Shown here: positions 1 through 7,334 of the stretch, in pieces
Layout of the letters: every line of letters starts with the position of its first letter
Position numbering within the stretch: position 1 is the stretch's first letter
NCBI GenBank assembly: GCA_017743275.1
Contig: JAGHZG010000016.1
Span: 1 to 11,863 of the forward strand
DNA: 11,863 bases
Source: Chloroflexota bacterium
GTDB taxonomy: Bacteria > Chloroflexota > Anaerolineae > B4-G1 > DUEL01
Reading direction: 5' to 3'
Translations under genes and position numbers: made by a program
The notes under the pieces: model-generated
Databases searched by the model: none
What the model was told of the DNA's origin: nothing
What the model saw: the letters and a program-made list of their open reading frames with translations, nothing else

Positions 1-19
1 AGATGTGTATAAGAGACAG
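1..19 (+). other. Tn5/Nextera mosaic-end adapter (library artefact)
   Basis: The first 19 bases match the Tn5 transposase mosaic end used in Nextera libraries exactly (AGATGTGTATAAGAGACAG). It sits at the extreme edge of the window, as untrimmed adapter does. Translating through it gives the peptide MCIRDR in one frame and MYKRQ in another, both familiar adapter-derived artefacts in protein databases. Genomic sequence starts at about base 20. No biological transposon is implied. Confidence 0.96.
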
Positions 20-359
20 GGCCCAGGTGGGCGCCGATACCTGCTATGCTATCCCCGACGGGGACTTTCTGCGTCACGTGGACTCCATAGAGGTGGACCG
101 GCAGGTGCTGGCTCGGTTGAAGGAGCGCTTCCTGCCGATGAAGGACGTTTTGGTGGAGGGGGCGATGCGGATGATGGGGGCGGATGATCCCTTCACCCGC
201 GCTGCACTGGAGATGAGTCTGGAGAATATGGACCAGATGCTGGAGCCGGGAGCGGTCAGTGTGGAAGACTTCCGGCTGGCGCTGTGGATGACGGGCTTCC
301 GCATTATCGTCAACATCCACGGCGAGGTGGTCCGCCTGGAGATTCCGGGATTGGAGTAA
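20..359 (+). CDS. Unrecognised protein, C-terminal part only
   Basis: This open frame runs from the adapter junction (first full codon at 21) to TAA at 357-359, leaving about 112 residues of the C-terminus. I do not recognise the family. The visible part is soluble and mostly helical in character: a Met- and acid-rich middle (KDVLVEGAMRMMGADDPF, then LEMSLENMDQML) and a short hydrophobic strand-like end (FRIIVNIHGEVVRLEIP). No membrane segment, Cys cluster or nucleotide-binding motif is seen. It lies 11 bp before the WecA-like gene on the same strand, so the two are probably co-transcribed. Codon use matches the neighbours. The true N-terminus is missing; any Met encoded before base 20 comes from adapter. 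Confidence 0.7.
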
Positions 360-370
360 TTCATACCCGC

Positions 371-1402
371 ATGCGCACTGAACTGGCCTATCTGATGGTC
401 TTTGCCACTGCCGCGCTCTCAGCGCTGGTCCTCACGCCGCTGGCGGCGCGCCTGGGGCGCCGCTGGGGAATGATGGCCTCTCCTGGGGGACGCCGGAGGC
501 ATCAGGGAACGGTCTCCCGAGCCGGCGGGATGGGCATATTCTTCCCTTTCCTGCTGGCGCTGGCGGTCGGGCTGGCGCTACAAATCCCCACCGCGGACCC
601 CAACGAGCCCCGACGGTTGCTGGGATTGGTCCTGGGGAGTATCTGGATGTTTCTGGTGGGCCTGGCCGACGACCGCTGGGACCTCTCGCCCCGGTGCCAA
701 CTGCTGGCCCAACTGGTTGCCGGAGTCATCGCCATCGCCACTCTCATCTTCATTGAACGGGTCAACAATCCCCTGACGGACCAGGTGGTGGTCTTCCCCA
801 TGCCGGTGGTGATCGTGCTGACCCTCTTCTGGATCGCGGGGATGATCAACACGGTTAACTGGCTGGACGGCCTGGACGGGCTGGCGGCAGGGGTCGCGGT
901 CATCCTGTGCGGGGTCCTGGCAGTTCACATGCACCGGGTGGGACAGCCCAGCGTGGCCCTTCTCCCCGTTGCCCTGCTGGGCGCGACGCTGGGGTTTCTT
1001 CCCTACAATTTCCATCCCGCCCGCGTCTTTATGGGCAGCAACGGCGCCTTCTTCCTGGGCTATGCCCTGGGGTGCCTGGGCATCATAGCCGGCGCGCGGG
1101 TCGCCACCGTCCTGCTGGTGATGGGCATCCCCATTGCCGACGTCGCCTGGCAGATTGTGGACCGGCTGCGCCACCGGCGCTCCCCCACCCAGGGCGACCG
1201 GGGACATCTCCATTTCCGCCTGCTGGACCTGGGACTGCCCCAGCCGGTCATCGTCCTGGCCTACTGGGCCTTCTGCGGTGTCTTCGGAGTACTGGCGCTG
1301 AGCGTCTCCTCCCGCCTCTACAAGTTGCTGGCCCTGCTGGCGCTGGGGGGTGCTGTCGTTCTGTTGCTGGCGCTGCTGGCCCGCCGCTCCTCGGACCGAT
1401 AG
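371..1402 (+). CDS. WecA/TagO/MraY-family polyprenyl-phosphate HexNAc-1-phosphate transferase
   Basis: This 343-residue integral membrane protein should transfer a sugar-1-phosphate, typically GlcNAc-1-P, from a UDP-sugar to undecaprenyl phosphate. That is the first step of cell-wall polymer or surface glycan synthesis on the inner face of the membrane. Family signatures are present: Asp100-Asp101 in LADDRWD, the INTVNWLDGLDGLAAG block at 159-174 (Asn160, Asn163, Asp166, Asp169), and a basic cytoplasmic loop ending in GHLHFRLLDLGL (His279, His281). About ten hydrophobic segments span the protein. The usual FMGDxG motif reads FMGSNG at 220-225, so the third conserved acidic residue is Ser223. 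ATG at 371 gives the normal N-terminus just before the first membrane helix. Its ribosome site is weak: a GGAG lies about 14 bases upstream, inside the preceding gene. The exact sugar cannot be told from sequence. Confidence 0.9.
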   Translation: MRTELAYLMVFATAALSALVLTPLAARLGRRWGMMASPGGRRRHQGTVSRAGGMGIFFPFLLALAVGLALQIPTADPNEPRRLLGLVLGSIWMFLVGLADDRWDLSPRCQLLAQLVAGVIAIATLIFIERVNNPLTDQVVVFPMPVVIVLTLFWIAGMINTVNWLDGLDGLAAGVAVILCGVLAVHMHRVGQPSVALLPVALLGATLGFLPYNFHPARVFMGSNGAFFLGYALGCLGIIAGARVATVLLVMGIPIADVAWQIVDRLRHRRSPTQGDRGHLHFRLLDLGLPQPVIVLAYWAFCGVFGVLALSVSSRLYKLLALLALGGAVVLLLALLARRSSDR

Positions 1403-1435
1403 GTTGCGGCGGCGGCCGAAGGCCGCCGCCGCAAC
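1403..1435. terminator. GC-rich palindrome between convergent genes
   Basis: A perfect 15-bp stem (1403-1417 with 1421-1435) closes on a GAA loop. It begins on the base after the WecA-like stop codon and lies 12 bases past the pckG stop on the other strand. Read from the pckG side the tip is C-UUCG-G, a very stable tetraloop. There is no U-tract on either side, so intrinsic termination is uncertain. Its core resembles the palindromes at 3252-3302 and 5979-6015, so it may instead be one copy of a dispersed repeat. Confidence 0.65.
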
Positions 1436-1447
1436 TCCGTCTCTCTT

Positions 1448-3226
1448 CTACCCCAGGCGGGCCTGCAATTGCCACAGTTGCTCCCGCAGCCGCTGGGGGA
1501 GACGGTCGCCGAATTGGGCCAGGTGCCGCTCTATATCGGGAATCTCGGCCCGCCAGGCGTCCACGTCCACCCGCAGCAGTTCCCGCAGGTTTTCCGGCGG
1601 CATATCCAGCCCCCGCAGATCCAGGTCCTCCGGGCGCGGGAGGAGGCCGATGGGCGTTTCCACTGCTCCCACCTTTCCGTCCACCCGCGCGCACATCCAC
1701 GCCAGCACCCGGCTGTTCTCGCCGTAGCCGGGCCAGAGCCAGCGGCCCTCGGGGTCCTTGCGGAACCAGTTGACGTAGAAGATGCGCGGGGCTTTATCTC
1801 CCAACCGGTCCCCCATCTGGAGCCAGTGGGCGAAATAGTCGCCCATGTGGTAACCGCAGAAAGGGAGCATGGCGAAGGGGTCGCGGCGGAGTACGCCGAC
1901 GGTTCCGAAGGTTGCCGCTGTCTTCTCCGAGGACTGGGTCGCGCCCAGGAAGACGCCGTGGTCCCAGTTATAGGCCTCATAGACCAGCGGGACCATCGTC
2001 GCCCGGCGCCCACCGAAGATGAAGATGTCTATCGGCACTCCCTCCGGTTTCTCCCAGTCCGGCGAGATGACCGGGCACTGCGCGGTGGGAGCGGTGAAGC
2101 GGGCATTGGGATGGGCCGCCGGTGTGCCCCGGTCCGGCGTCCAGTCTTGCCCCTCCCAGTCAATGAGGTGGGGAGGCGGCTCAGGGGTCATTCGGTCCCA
2201 CCAGACGTCCCCGTCGTCGGTGAGGGCACAGTTGGTGAAGATGACGTTTCCCCAGAGGGTGTCCATTGCGGCCGGATTGGTCCTGTAGGACGTGCCCGGC
2301 GCGACGCCGAAGAAACCGCTTTCAGGATTGATGGCGTAGAGGCGGCCGTCGGGGCCGATTTTCATCCATGCGATGTCGTCCCCCAGACACTCTGCCCGCC
2401 AGCCGGGGAGGGTGGGCCGGATCATCGCCAGGTTGGTCTTGCCGCAGGCGGAGGGGAAGGCGGCGGCGATATGGTACTGATGGCCCTCGGGGCTGATGAG
2501 GCGCAGAATGAGCATATGCTCCGCCATCCACCCCTCCCGTCGGGCCATGGCTGAAGCGATGCGGAGGGCGAAGCACTTCTTGCCCAGCAGGGCGTTGCCG
2601 CCGTAGCCGGAGCCGTAGGACCAGATGAGGTTCTCCTCCGGGAAGTGGCTGATGTACTTCTGCTCCATCGGGGCGCAGGGCCAGGGGACGTCTTCCTGGC
2701 CCGGCGCCAGCGGCGTGCCCACCGAGTGTAGACAGGGAACGAAGTCCGCTCCGGCCTCCAGTGCCCGCAGCACCTTCGTCCCCACGCGGGTCATGATATG
2801 CATATTGCAGACGACGTAGGGGCTGTCGGTGATCTGGACGCCGATTTTGGTCATCGGCGATTCCAGCGGGCCCATGGAGAAGGGGATGATGTACATCGTC
2901 CGCCCCCGCATACATCCCTCGTAGAGGCGAAGCATGATCGCTTTCAGTTCGTCCGGGGCGACCCAGTTGTTGGTGGGGCCGGCGTCGTCTTTGGAAGGCG
3001 TGCTGATGAACGTCCGGTCCTCCATCCGGGCGACGTCGCTGGGGTGGGAGCGAAAGAGGAAACTGTTGGGGCGTTTCTGCAGGGGGATGGCGCGTCCCTC
3101 GGCGACCATTTGGGCCATCAGGCGGTCGTATTCTTCCTTTGTGCCGTCGCACCAGTGGATCCGGTCGGGTTGACACAACCGGGCCATTTCCTGGACCCAT
3201 TGGGTCAGACGATAGTTAGAGGGCAT
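1448..3226 (-). CDS. pckG: Phosphoenolpyruvate carboxykinase (GTP)
   Basis: This 592-residue cytosolic enzyme interconverts oxaloacetate + GTP with PEP + GDP + CO2, the entry step of gluconeogenesis from C4 acids. It matches the GTP family over full length: [13 protein letters not shown] (108-120), [15 protein letters not shown] (204-218), the kinase loop FPSACGKTN (257-265) with the reactive Cys261 and Lys263, Asp283-Asp284 in [13 protein letters not shown] (404-408), and [19 protein letters not shown] plus [15 protein letters not shown] near the C-terminus. ATG at 3226 is chosen because GGAGG lies six bases upstream and the protein then begins at normal family length; the frame stays open upstream only through the repeat and the opposite frame of glcD. 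It is the last gene of the apgM-glcF-glcD-pckG run, 74 bp after glcD. The start codon and ribosome site lie in a small palindrome. Confidence 0.97.
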   Translation of the reverse strand: MPSNYRLTQWVQEMARLCQPDRIHWCDGTKEEYDRLMAQMVAEGRAIPLQKRPNSFLFRSHPSDVARMEDRTFISTPSKDDAGPTNNWVAPDELKAIMLRLYEGCMRGRTMYIIPFSMGPLESPMTKIGVQITDSPYVVCNMHIMTRVGTKVLRALEAGADFVPCLHSVGTPLAPGQEDVPWPCAPMEQKYISHFPEENLIWSYGSGYGGNALLGKKCFALRIASAMARREGWMAEHMLILRLISPEGHQYHIAAAFPSACGKTNLAMIRPTLPGWRAECLGDDIAWMKIGPDGRLYAINPESGFFGVAPGTSYRTNPAAMDTLWGNVIFTNCALTDDGDVWWDRMTPEPPPHLIDWEGQDWTPDRGTPAAHPNARFTAPTAQCPVISPDWEKPEGVPIDIFIFGGRRATMVPLVYEAYNWDHGVFLGATQSSEKTAATFGTVGVLRRDPFAMLPFCGYHMGDYFAHWLQMGDRLGDKAPRIFYVNWFRKDPEGRWLWPGYGENSRVLAWMCARVDGKVGAVETPIGLLPRPEDLDLRGLDMPPENLRELLRVDVDAWRAEIPDIERHLAQFGDRLPQRLREQLWQLQARLG

Positions 3227-3242
3227 ATGGAACCTCCATATG
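3224..3242 (-). promoter_or_regulatory. Palindrome covering the pckG ribosome site and start codon
   Basis: An 8-bp perfect inverted repeat (3224-3231 with 3235-3242) with a 3-base loop reads CATATGGAGGTTCCATATG on the coding strand. The GGAGG ribosome-binding site lies in the 5' arm and loop, and the ATG closes the 3' arm. In mRNA this could hide the initiation site or serve as a control point. It may also be chance, since eight A/T-containing pairs are only moderately stable. Confidence 0.5.
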
Positions 3243-3251
3243 AGTGGGTGA

Positions 3252-3302
3252 AACGATGATTTTTGTTGCGGCGGCGAAGCCGCCGCAACAAAAATCATCG
3301 TT
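3252..3302. repeat. 51-bp perfect palindrome, GAA/TTC-loop family
   Basis: A 24-bp perfect stem (3252-3275 with 3279-3302) closes on a GAA loop. It fills most of the glcD-pckG gap and overlaps two bases of the glcD stop codon (TAA, complement of 3301-3303). The GC core GCGGCGAAGCCGC is shared with the copy at 5979-6015. The A/T part lies on the outer stem, so the hairpin is followed by an A-run rather than a U-tract on both strands, unlike a typical intrinsic terminator. A dispersed repeat with possible mRNA-stabilising or attenuating effect fits better. Confidence 0.8.
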
Positions 3303-4683
3303 AATCTGGCAGCACCTTCCCCGGATTCATAATGTTCAGCGGATCCAGGGCCTGTTTGATCCGGCGATGGACGTCTATGGAGACCGGCCCCAGGGCCTGT
3401 TCCATATAGGGGCGCTTGAGGGTGCCCACGCCGTGCTCGCCGGAGAGAGTCCCCCCCAGGTCCAGCGCCACACCGAAAATCTCCCCCGCCATCACCTCCA
3501 CCTTCTCCCACTGGGCCGGGTCCCGCTTGTCAAAGAGGATGTTCGGGTGCAGGTTCCCGTCCCCGGCGTGGCCGAAGATGACGATGGGGAGACCGTATCG
3601 CGCGCTGATCTCCTTGATGCGGCGGATGGCCTCGGGGATGGCGGAGCGGGGAACGGTGATGTCCTCCCCCAGTTTGTTGGGGGCCTTGCGGGCCAGGGAC
3701 GGGGAGACGGACCGCCGCGCGCGCCACAACTGAGCCCGCTCCCTCTCATTTTGGGCCACCGTCACCTTCCGGGCGCCGTTGTCCCGGCAGACCCGCTCCA
3801 CCGTCTCCATCTCTCGCCGGACCGCCTCCTCGTCCGAACCGTCGGTCTCTACGATGAGCATAGCCTCCACGTCCAGCGGGATCCCCAGGCGCATCGCCTC
3901 CTCAATGCAGGCGATGGCCGTCTCGTCCATCAGTTCCAGCGTCGCCGGGACGACGCCCGCAGAGAGAATCGCGTTGACGGTCCGGGAAGCGTCGTCCAGA
4001 GAGGGGAACTCCGCCAGCGCGGTGCGGACGTACTGGGGTTTGGCGATGAGTTTCAACAGCGCCTCGGTGATCACCCCCAGTGTCCCCTCCGACCCGACAA
4101 ACAGGGAGGTCAGGTCGTAGCCGACGACGTTCTTGATGGCCTTGCCGCCAGTCTGGAGGATGCGGCCGTCGGGGAGGACGACGGTGAGGCCCATGACATA
4201 GTCGCCGGTCACCCCGTACTTGAGACAGCGGGGACCGCCGGCGTTGCAGGCGATGTTCCCGCCGATGGTGGAGTGCTTGTTGCTGGAGGGGTCGGGCGGG
4301 TAGAAGAGGCCCCGGGCCTCCACCCAGGACTGCAGGTCGGCGGTGATAATGCCTGCCTCCACCCGCACCGTTCGGTTGACCTCGTCCAGTTCCAGGATGC
4401 GGTTCATGCGGGTGAGGGAGAGGGCGATGCCGCCGGAGAAGGGGACGGACGCCGCCGCCAGCCCCGAGGCCATTCCCCGGGGGACGACGGGCACCCGATA
4501 CTCGGCGGCGACCCGGATCACCGCCGCCACCTCCTCTGTGGACTCCGGCAGAACGGCGACGTCGGGCAGTTGCTGGGCGAACGTGCCGTCGTAGGAGTAG
4601 GCGATGCGGTCCTCTATGCTGGTGAGGACTTTAGACGGCCCCAGAATCTCCTGCAATCGGGCAATCCAGACTTGCTCGCTCAT
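3301..4683 (-). CDS. glcD: FAD-linked oxidase, glycolate/D-lactate type (GlcD-like)
   Basis: This 460-residue flavoprotein is the catalytic subunit that oxidises a 2-hydroxy acid (glycolate to glyoxylate, D-lactate to pyruvate, or similar). The N-terminal PCMH-type FAD domain shows a glycine loop [10 protein letters not shown] (68-77), [21 protein letters not shown] (141-161) and [19 protein letters not shown] (188-206). The C-terminal half has [11 protein letters not shown] (371-381), [11 protein letters not shown] (410-420) and the closing [14 protein letters not shown]. The loop at 68-77 departs from the common PRGaGTGLsGG pattern. ATG at 4683 has an AAAGGA site about nine bases upstream. 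It lies 105 bp after glcF on the same strand, and the pair should form one complex. No glcE is seen, so substrate assignment between glycolate, lactate and other hydroxy acids stays open. Confidence 0.93.
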   Translation of the reverse strand: MSEQVWIARLQEILGPSKVLTSIEDRIAYSYDGTFAQQLPDVAVLPESTEEVAAVIRVAAEYRVPVVPRGMASGLAAASVPFSGGIALSLTRMNRILELDEVNRTVRVEAGIITADLQSWVEARGLFYPPDPSSNKHSTIGGNIACNAGGPRCLKYGVTGDYVMGLTVVLPDGRILQTGGKAIKNVVGYDLTSLFVGSEGTLGVITEALLKLIAKPQYVRTALAEFPSLDDASRTVNAILSAGVVPATLELMDETAIACIEEAMRLGIPLDVEAMLIVETDGSDEEAVRREMETVERVCRDNGARKVTVAQNERERAQLWRARRSVSPSLARKAPNKLGEDITVPRSAIPEAIRRIKEISARYGLPIVIFGHAGDGNLHPNILFDKRDPAQWEKVEVMAGEIFGVALDLGGTLSGEHGVGTLKRPYMEQALGPVSIDVHRRIKQALDPLNIMNPGKVLPD

Positions 4684-4703
4684 ACGGGATTCCTTTGATT
4701 GTC

Positions 4704-4788
4704 AACACGAAGACACAAAGACACGAAGAATCAGCAAGCGTAATTTGTTAATTGTTCAAGTCTTTGTGTCTTCGTGTCTTTGTGGTTT
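4704..4788. repeat. Inverted repeat of CACAAAGA/CACGAAGA units
   Basis: The glcF-glcD gap holds an exact 17-bp inverted repeat (4706-4722 with 4760-4776) with 37 bp between the arms. Each arm continues in degenerate 8-base units alternating CACAAAGA and CACGAAGA; the right arm runs on to about 4785. The A+T-rich centre differs sharply from the GC-rich genes around it. The same units form the ends of the larger element at 8629-8858. It looks like a small non-autonomous or REP-like dispersed repeat inserted between two co-oriented genes. Reading frames through it are spurious. Confidence 0.8.
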
Positions 4789-5949
4789 TTACTTCATCGC
4801 CTCCAGCACGATTTCGGCGATGTCTTTGACCCGCAGCCGGAGGCGTTCGGTGCGGGCCGCATTGAAGAGGGTGCGCTCGCACTGCTGACAGGCGGAGACA
4901 ACAACCTGCGCACCGGTCTCCGCCGCCTGGCGGATGCGCCGGGCCGCAACGGCCTGGCTGAGCGCCGGGTCCATGCTCTCCAGGTTGCCCCCGCCGCCGC
5001 AGCAGTGGGACCCGCCCTGGTTCTCCGGCATCTCCACCAGCCGGATGCCGGGGATGGCCCGCAGGACCCGCCGCGGCGCGTCAAAGATACCGCCCTTGCG
5101 GCCCAGGTCGCAGGGGTCGTGGTACGTGACCACCTGCTCCGGCAGGTTCTCCCCCAGCGGCACGCGCCCGGCCTCCAGCAGGTCGGCCAGGAACTCCGTG
5201 GCATGGCGCACCTCAAAACCCAATTCCTCCCCCAGCGCGGCCGGGTAGGTGTGCTTCCAGAAGTGGAAGCAGGAGGGGCAGGTGGTGACCAGGGTGCGGG
5301 CGCCCGTGGCCCGGACAGCCTCCAGGTTGTGGCGCATCACGTCGCGGGCGGTCTCCAGGTCGCCGTTGATGGCTAAGGGGTAGCCACAGCACCACTCCTC
5401 GGCTCCCAGCAGGGCGTATTCCACCCCGGCTCCCTCCAGGACCTGGGCGAAGGACTGGGGGATGCCGTAACTGCGGGGGAAGAGCGCGCCGACGCATCCG
5501 ACGAAGTAGACCACCTCCGCCTGCGTCTTGCCCAGGCCGGTGGGCGGGGTGGGGAGGTTCTGGGTCCAGAGGAGGCGGCTTTCGGGTGGTTCGGCGGAGA
5601 TGTTGTGGCTTTCGGCGATACGCTGGTTCAGGGCCACCAGTGGCTGGGGCAGGAGCCCCAGGTCGGTCATTTCGCCGCGGGTCAGTTCCAGCACCCGGTC
5701 CACCGTGACGCCGCTGGGGCAGGTGAAGGTACAGGCGCCGCAGAGGAGGCAGCGGAAGAACTGGGCCGCCGTCCGGTCGGTGGGCCGTTCCAGCAGTCCC
5801 TCCCGGACTGCGCGCATCAGGGCCACGCGGGCGCGGGGGGAGTCGGTCTCGTTCAGCGTCACCCGGTAGGTCGGGCAGACGGGGAGGCACTGGCCACAGC
5901 GGATACAGTGCAGGTATTCCTCTTCGGAGACGCGGCGGGTTGCAGACAT
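4789..5949 (-). CDS. glcF: Iron-sulfur subunit of glycolate/lactate-type oxidase (GlcF-like, CCG domains)
   Basis: This 386-residue protein should carry electrons from the GlcD flavin to the membrane quinone pool or another acceptor. Near the N-terminus are two ferredoxin-type 4Fe-4S motifs: Cys15, 18, 21, 25 and Cys67, 70, 73, 77. Two CCG (cysteine-rich) domains follow: Cys152, Cys187-188, Cys224, Cys227, then Cys280, Cys316-317, Cys354, Cys357. This order is that of GlcF and of the HdrD/LutA relatives. No membrane helix is seen, so it is probably peripheral. ATG at 5949 has a GGAGGA site upstream. It lies 80 bp after apgM and 105 bp before glcD, same strand. Relatives serve lactate, glycolate and glycerol-3-phosphate oxidation, so the family is sure and the substrate is not. 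Confidence 0.93.
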   Translation of the reverse strand: MSATRRVSEEEYLHCIRCGQCLPVCPTYRVTLNETDSPRARVALMRAVREGLLERPTDRTAAQFFRCLLCGACTFTCPSGVTVDRVLELTRGEMTDLGLLPQPLVALNQRIAESHNISAEPPESRLLWTQNLPTPPTGLGKTQAEVVYFVGCVGALFPRSYGIPQSFAQVLEGAGVEYALLGAEEWCCGYPLAINGDLETARDVMRHNLEAVRATGARTLVTTCPSCFHFWKHTYPAALGEELGFEVRHATEFLADLLEAGRVPLGENLPEQVVTYHDPCDLGRKGGIFDAPRRVLRAIPGIRLVEMPENQGGSHCCGGGGNLESMDPALSQAVAARRIRQAAETGAQVVVSACQQCERTLFNAARTERLRLRVKDIAEIVLEAMK

Positions 5950-5978
5950 CGGGGTTTCCTCCAGATGGGGGTGAGATG

Positions 5979-6015
5979 GGGGCGGGGCGGGCGGCGAAGC
6001 CGCCCGCCCCGCCCC
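5979..6015. repeat. 37-bp GC palindrome, GAA/TTC-loop family
   Basis: A perfect 17-bp all-G/C stem (5979-5995 with 5999-6015) closes on a GAA loop in the apgM-glcF gap. The inner core GCGGCGAAGCCGC is the same as in 3252-3302. It ends 14 bases past the apgM stop codon and lies about 30 bases upstream of the glcF start. There is no U-tract, so partial termination or mRNA processing is possible but not shown. The + strand left arm and its flank also carry four G-runs close together. Confidence 0.8.
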
Positions 6016-6029
6016 GAATCCGCCGGCTG

Positions 6030-7238
6030 CTATGCCCCAAACTTGGTCAGCCGGCCCGCGTAGGCCATCGCCAGTGGCATCAGGTCCACATGGCGGATGT
6101 GTCCCAGGCCGCCCCGCATACAGGCCCGCTCGCCAAATTGCGTCACGTCGTCTGGGCAGGCGTAGCGGGACCAGAGGAGCACGGGGAGTTCGTGCCAGGA
6201 GTGGGCCTTCCAGAGGGCCGGCGTGGAGTGGTCGCCGGTGACGATGATCACATCGGGCCCCAGTGCCAGGATGTCCGGGATCAGGCGGTCCACGTGCTCA
6301 ATGACCTCCACCTTGCGCTGGAAGTCGCCGTCCTCCCCGGCGCTGTCGGTCTTCTTCACGTGGAAAAAGAAGAAATCGTATTCCGACCAGTGGGCCTTCA
6401 GGGTCTCTACCTGGTCCTCCAGCGTCTCGCCGGTGGGGAGGACGTCCATCCCGGCCAGTTTCGCCACGCCCCGGTACATCGGGTAGGTGGCGATGGCCGC
6501 GCAGCGCATCCGGTAGATGTCGGGCATTTTTGGCAGGCCGGGGTCTTTGGCCATGCCGCGCAGGTTGCAGCCGTTGGCGGGGTACTCATCGGCCAGGAGT
6601 TGACGGGCCTGGGCCAGCCACTCGTTCAGGAGTTCGGCGGTGCGGGCCGCCTCCGGACGAGTCGGGTAGACCGGGAGGGGCGGCTTGCCCACCTGCTGCG
6701 GGTCGGTCTCTGTGAGGCCGTCCTCCAGCCCCTCGCCTCGCAGGACCAGGACGAAGCGGTACTCCTTGACCGGCTCCACGAAGACCTGCACGTCGGGGAA
6801 TTGGATCGCGCGGAGTTTGGCGCAGAGGCGAGCGCCGACCTCGGTGGGGATGCGACCGGCGCGCCGGTCGGTGATGACGCCGGTTTCGGGGTCCAGCGTG
6901 CAGAAGTTGCCGCGCGCGGCGATGTCCTGGGGCTGGAGGTCAAACCCGATGCCCAGGGCCTCCAGGACGCCCCGACCGATCTCGTAGCGGAAGGGGTCGT
7001 AGCCGAAGAGGGCCAGATGCGCCGGGCCGCTGCCGGGGGTGATGCCCGGAGCGATGGGGATGCTCATCCCGCAAATGGAGCGGGCGGCCAGCGCGTCCAG
7101 GTTGGGGGTGTGGGCCGCTTCCAGTTCCGTCGGCCCGCCAGGGGTTATCGGCAGGCCGCCCAGGCCGTCCATCACCAGAAGCAGAATCTTGCTTCGGCTT
7201 TCTACTGTCAGTTCCCGAATCCGTTCCAAAGAGTCCAT
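6030..7238 (-). CDS. apgM: 2,3-bisphosphoglycerate-independent phosphoglycerate mutase, archaeal type
   Basis: This 402-residue cytosolic metalloenzyme of the alkaline phosphatase superfamily interconverts 3-phosphoglycerate and 2-phosphoglycerate in glycolysis and gluconeogenesis. Visible signatures are VMDGLGGLP with Asp24, HTPNLDALA (43-51), the nucleophile region GITPGSGPAHLALFGYDP with Ser70, GRGVLEALG (88-96), and the second metal-site motifs HVKKTDSAGEDGD (His293, Asp298, Asp302), VTGDHSTP (Asp336, His337) and AHSWHELP (His346, His349). Length fits the archaeal ApgM type, not the longer GpmI. ATG at 7238 is preceded by AAAGGAGAG; an upstream in-frame codon at 7334 lies in the promoter and is rejected. 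It is the first gene of the - strand run and has its own promoter at 7306-7334, divergent from tsaD. Confidence 0.95.
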   Translation of the reverse strand: MDSLERIRELTVESRSKILLLVMDGLGGLPITPGGPTELEAAHTPNLDALAARSICGMSIPIAPGITPGSGPAHLALFGYDPFRYEIGRGVLEALGIGFDLQPQDIAARGNFCTLDPETGVITDRRAGRIPTEVGARLCAKLRAIQFPDVQVFVEPVKEYRFVLVLRGEGLEDGLTETDPQQVGKPPLPVYPTRPEAARTAELLNEWLAQARQLLADEYPANGCNLRGMAKDPGLPKMPDIYRMRCAAIATYPMYRGVAKLAGMDVLPTGETLEDQVETLKAHWSEYDFFFFHVKKTDSAGEDGDFQRKVEVIEHVDRLIPDILALGPDVIIVTGDHSTPALWKAHSWHELPVLLWSRYACPDDVTQFGERACMRGGLGHIRHVDLMPLAMAYAGRLTKFGA

Positions 7239-7305
7239 GCGTCTCTCCTTTACACAAAATGCCTGGCTTGTAGTCTGTGACAGAGAATACGTTTTTCTTT
7301 CGTCT

Positions 7306-7334
7306 ATCCTACCCTCATTCCCCCACCATGTCAA
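7306..7334 (-). promoter_or_regulatory. Sigma70-type promoter for apgM
   Basis: On the - strand, TTGACA (complement of 7329-7334) and TAGGAT (complement of 7306-7311) are 17 bp apart. The -35 is consensus and the -10 matches four of six bases. A start near 7298 would give a leader of about 60 nt before the apgM ATG. This may drive all four - strand genes to pckG. An inverted GTCAA-N7-TTGAC at 7330-7346 overlaps the -35. Confidence 0.7.

Noticed and set aside
3..20. Start codon of the first open frame
   Set aside because: It lies in the sequencing adapter, so it is not a biological start.
907..1773. 288-codon + strand frame rich in Pro, Gly and Arg
   Set aside because: It is an out-of-frame shadow of the WecA-like gene that runs through the hairpin into the antisense of pckG; low-complexity composition is typical of GC-rich shadow frames.
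3252..3302. Classical intrinsic terminator
   Set aside because: The stem is strong but is followed by an A-run, not a U-tract, on both strands; it is listed as a repeat instead.
3227..3511. Upstream in-frame extension of pckG by 95 codons
   Set aside because: It would pass through the 51-bp palindrome and overlap glcD in another frame, while a good ribosome site and family-length start exist at 3226.
3244..4698. 484-codon open frame on the + strand
   Set aside because: It is the opposite strand of glcD, which has clear family motifs over its whole length. The frame is open because of high GC, and its translation has no recognisable domain.
4604..4888. 94-codon + strand frame with the FVSSCLCGF-type peptide
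   Set aside because: The peptide comes from translating the CACAAAGA/CACGAAGA repeat; such frames are recurrent false proteins.
5940..7280. 446-codon open frame on the + strand
   Set aside because: It is antisense to apgM and runs through a palindrome; the - strand product is a full-length known enzyme.
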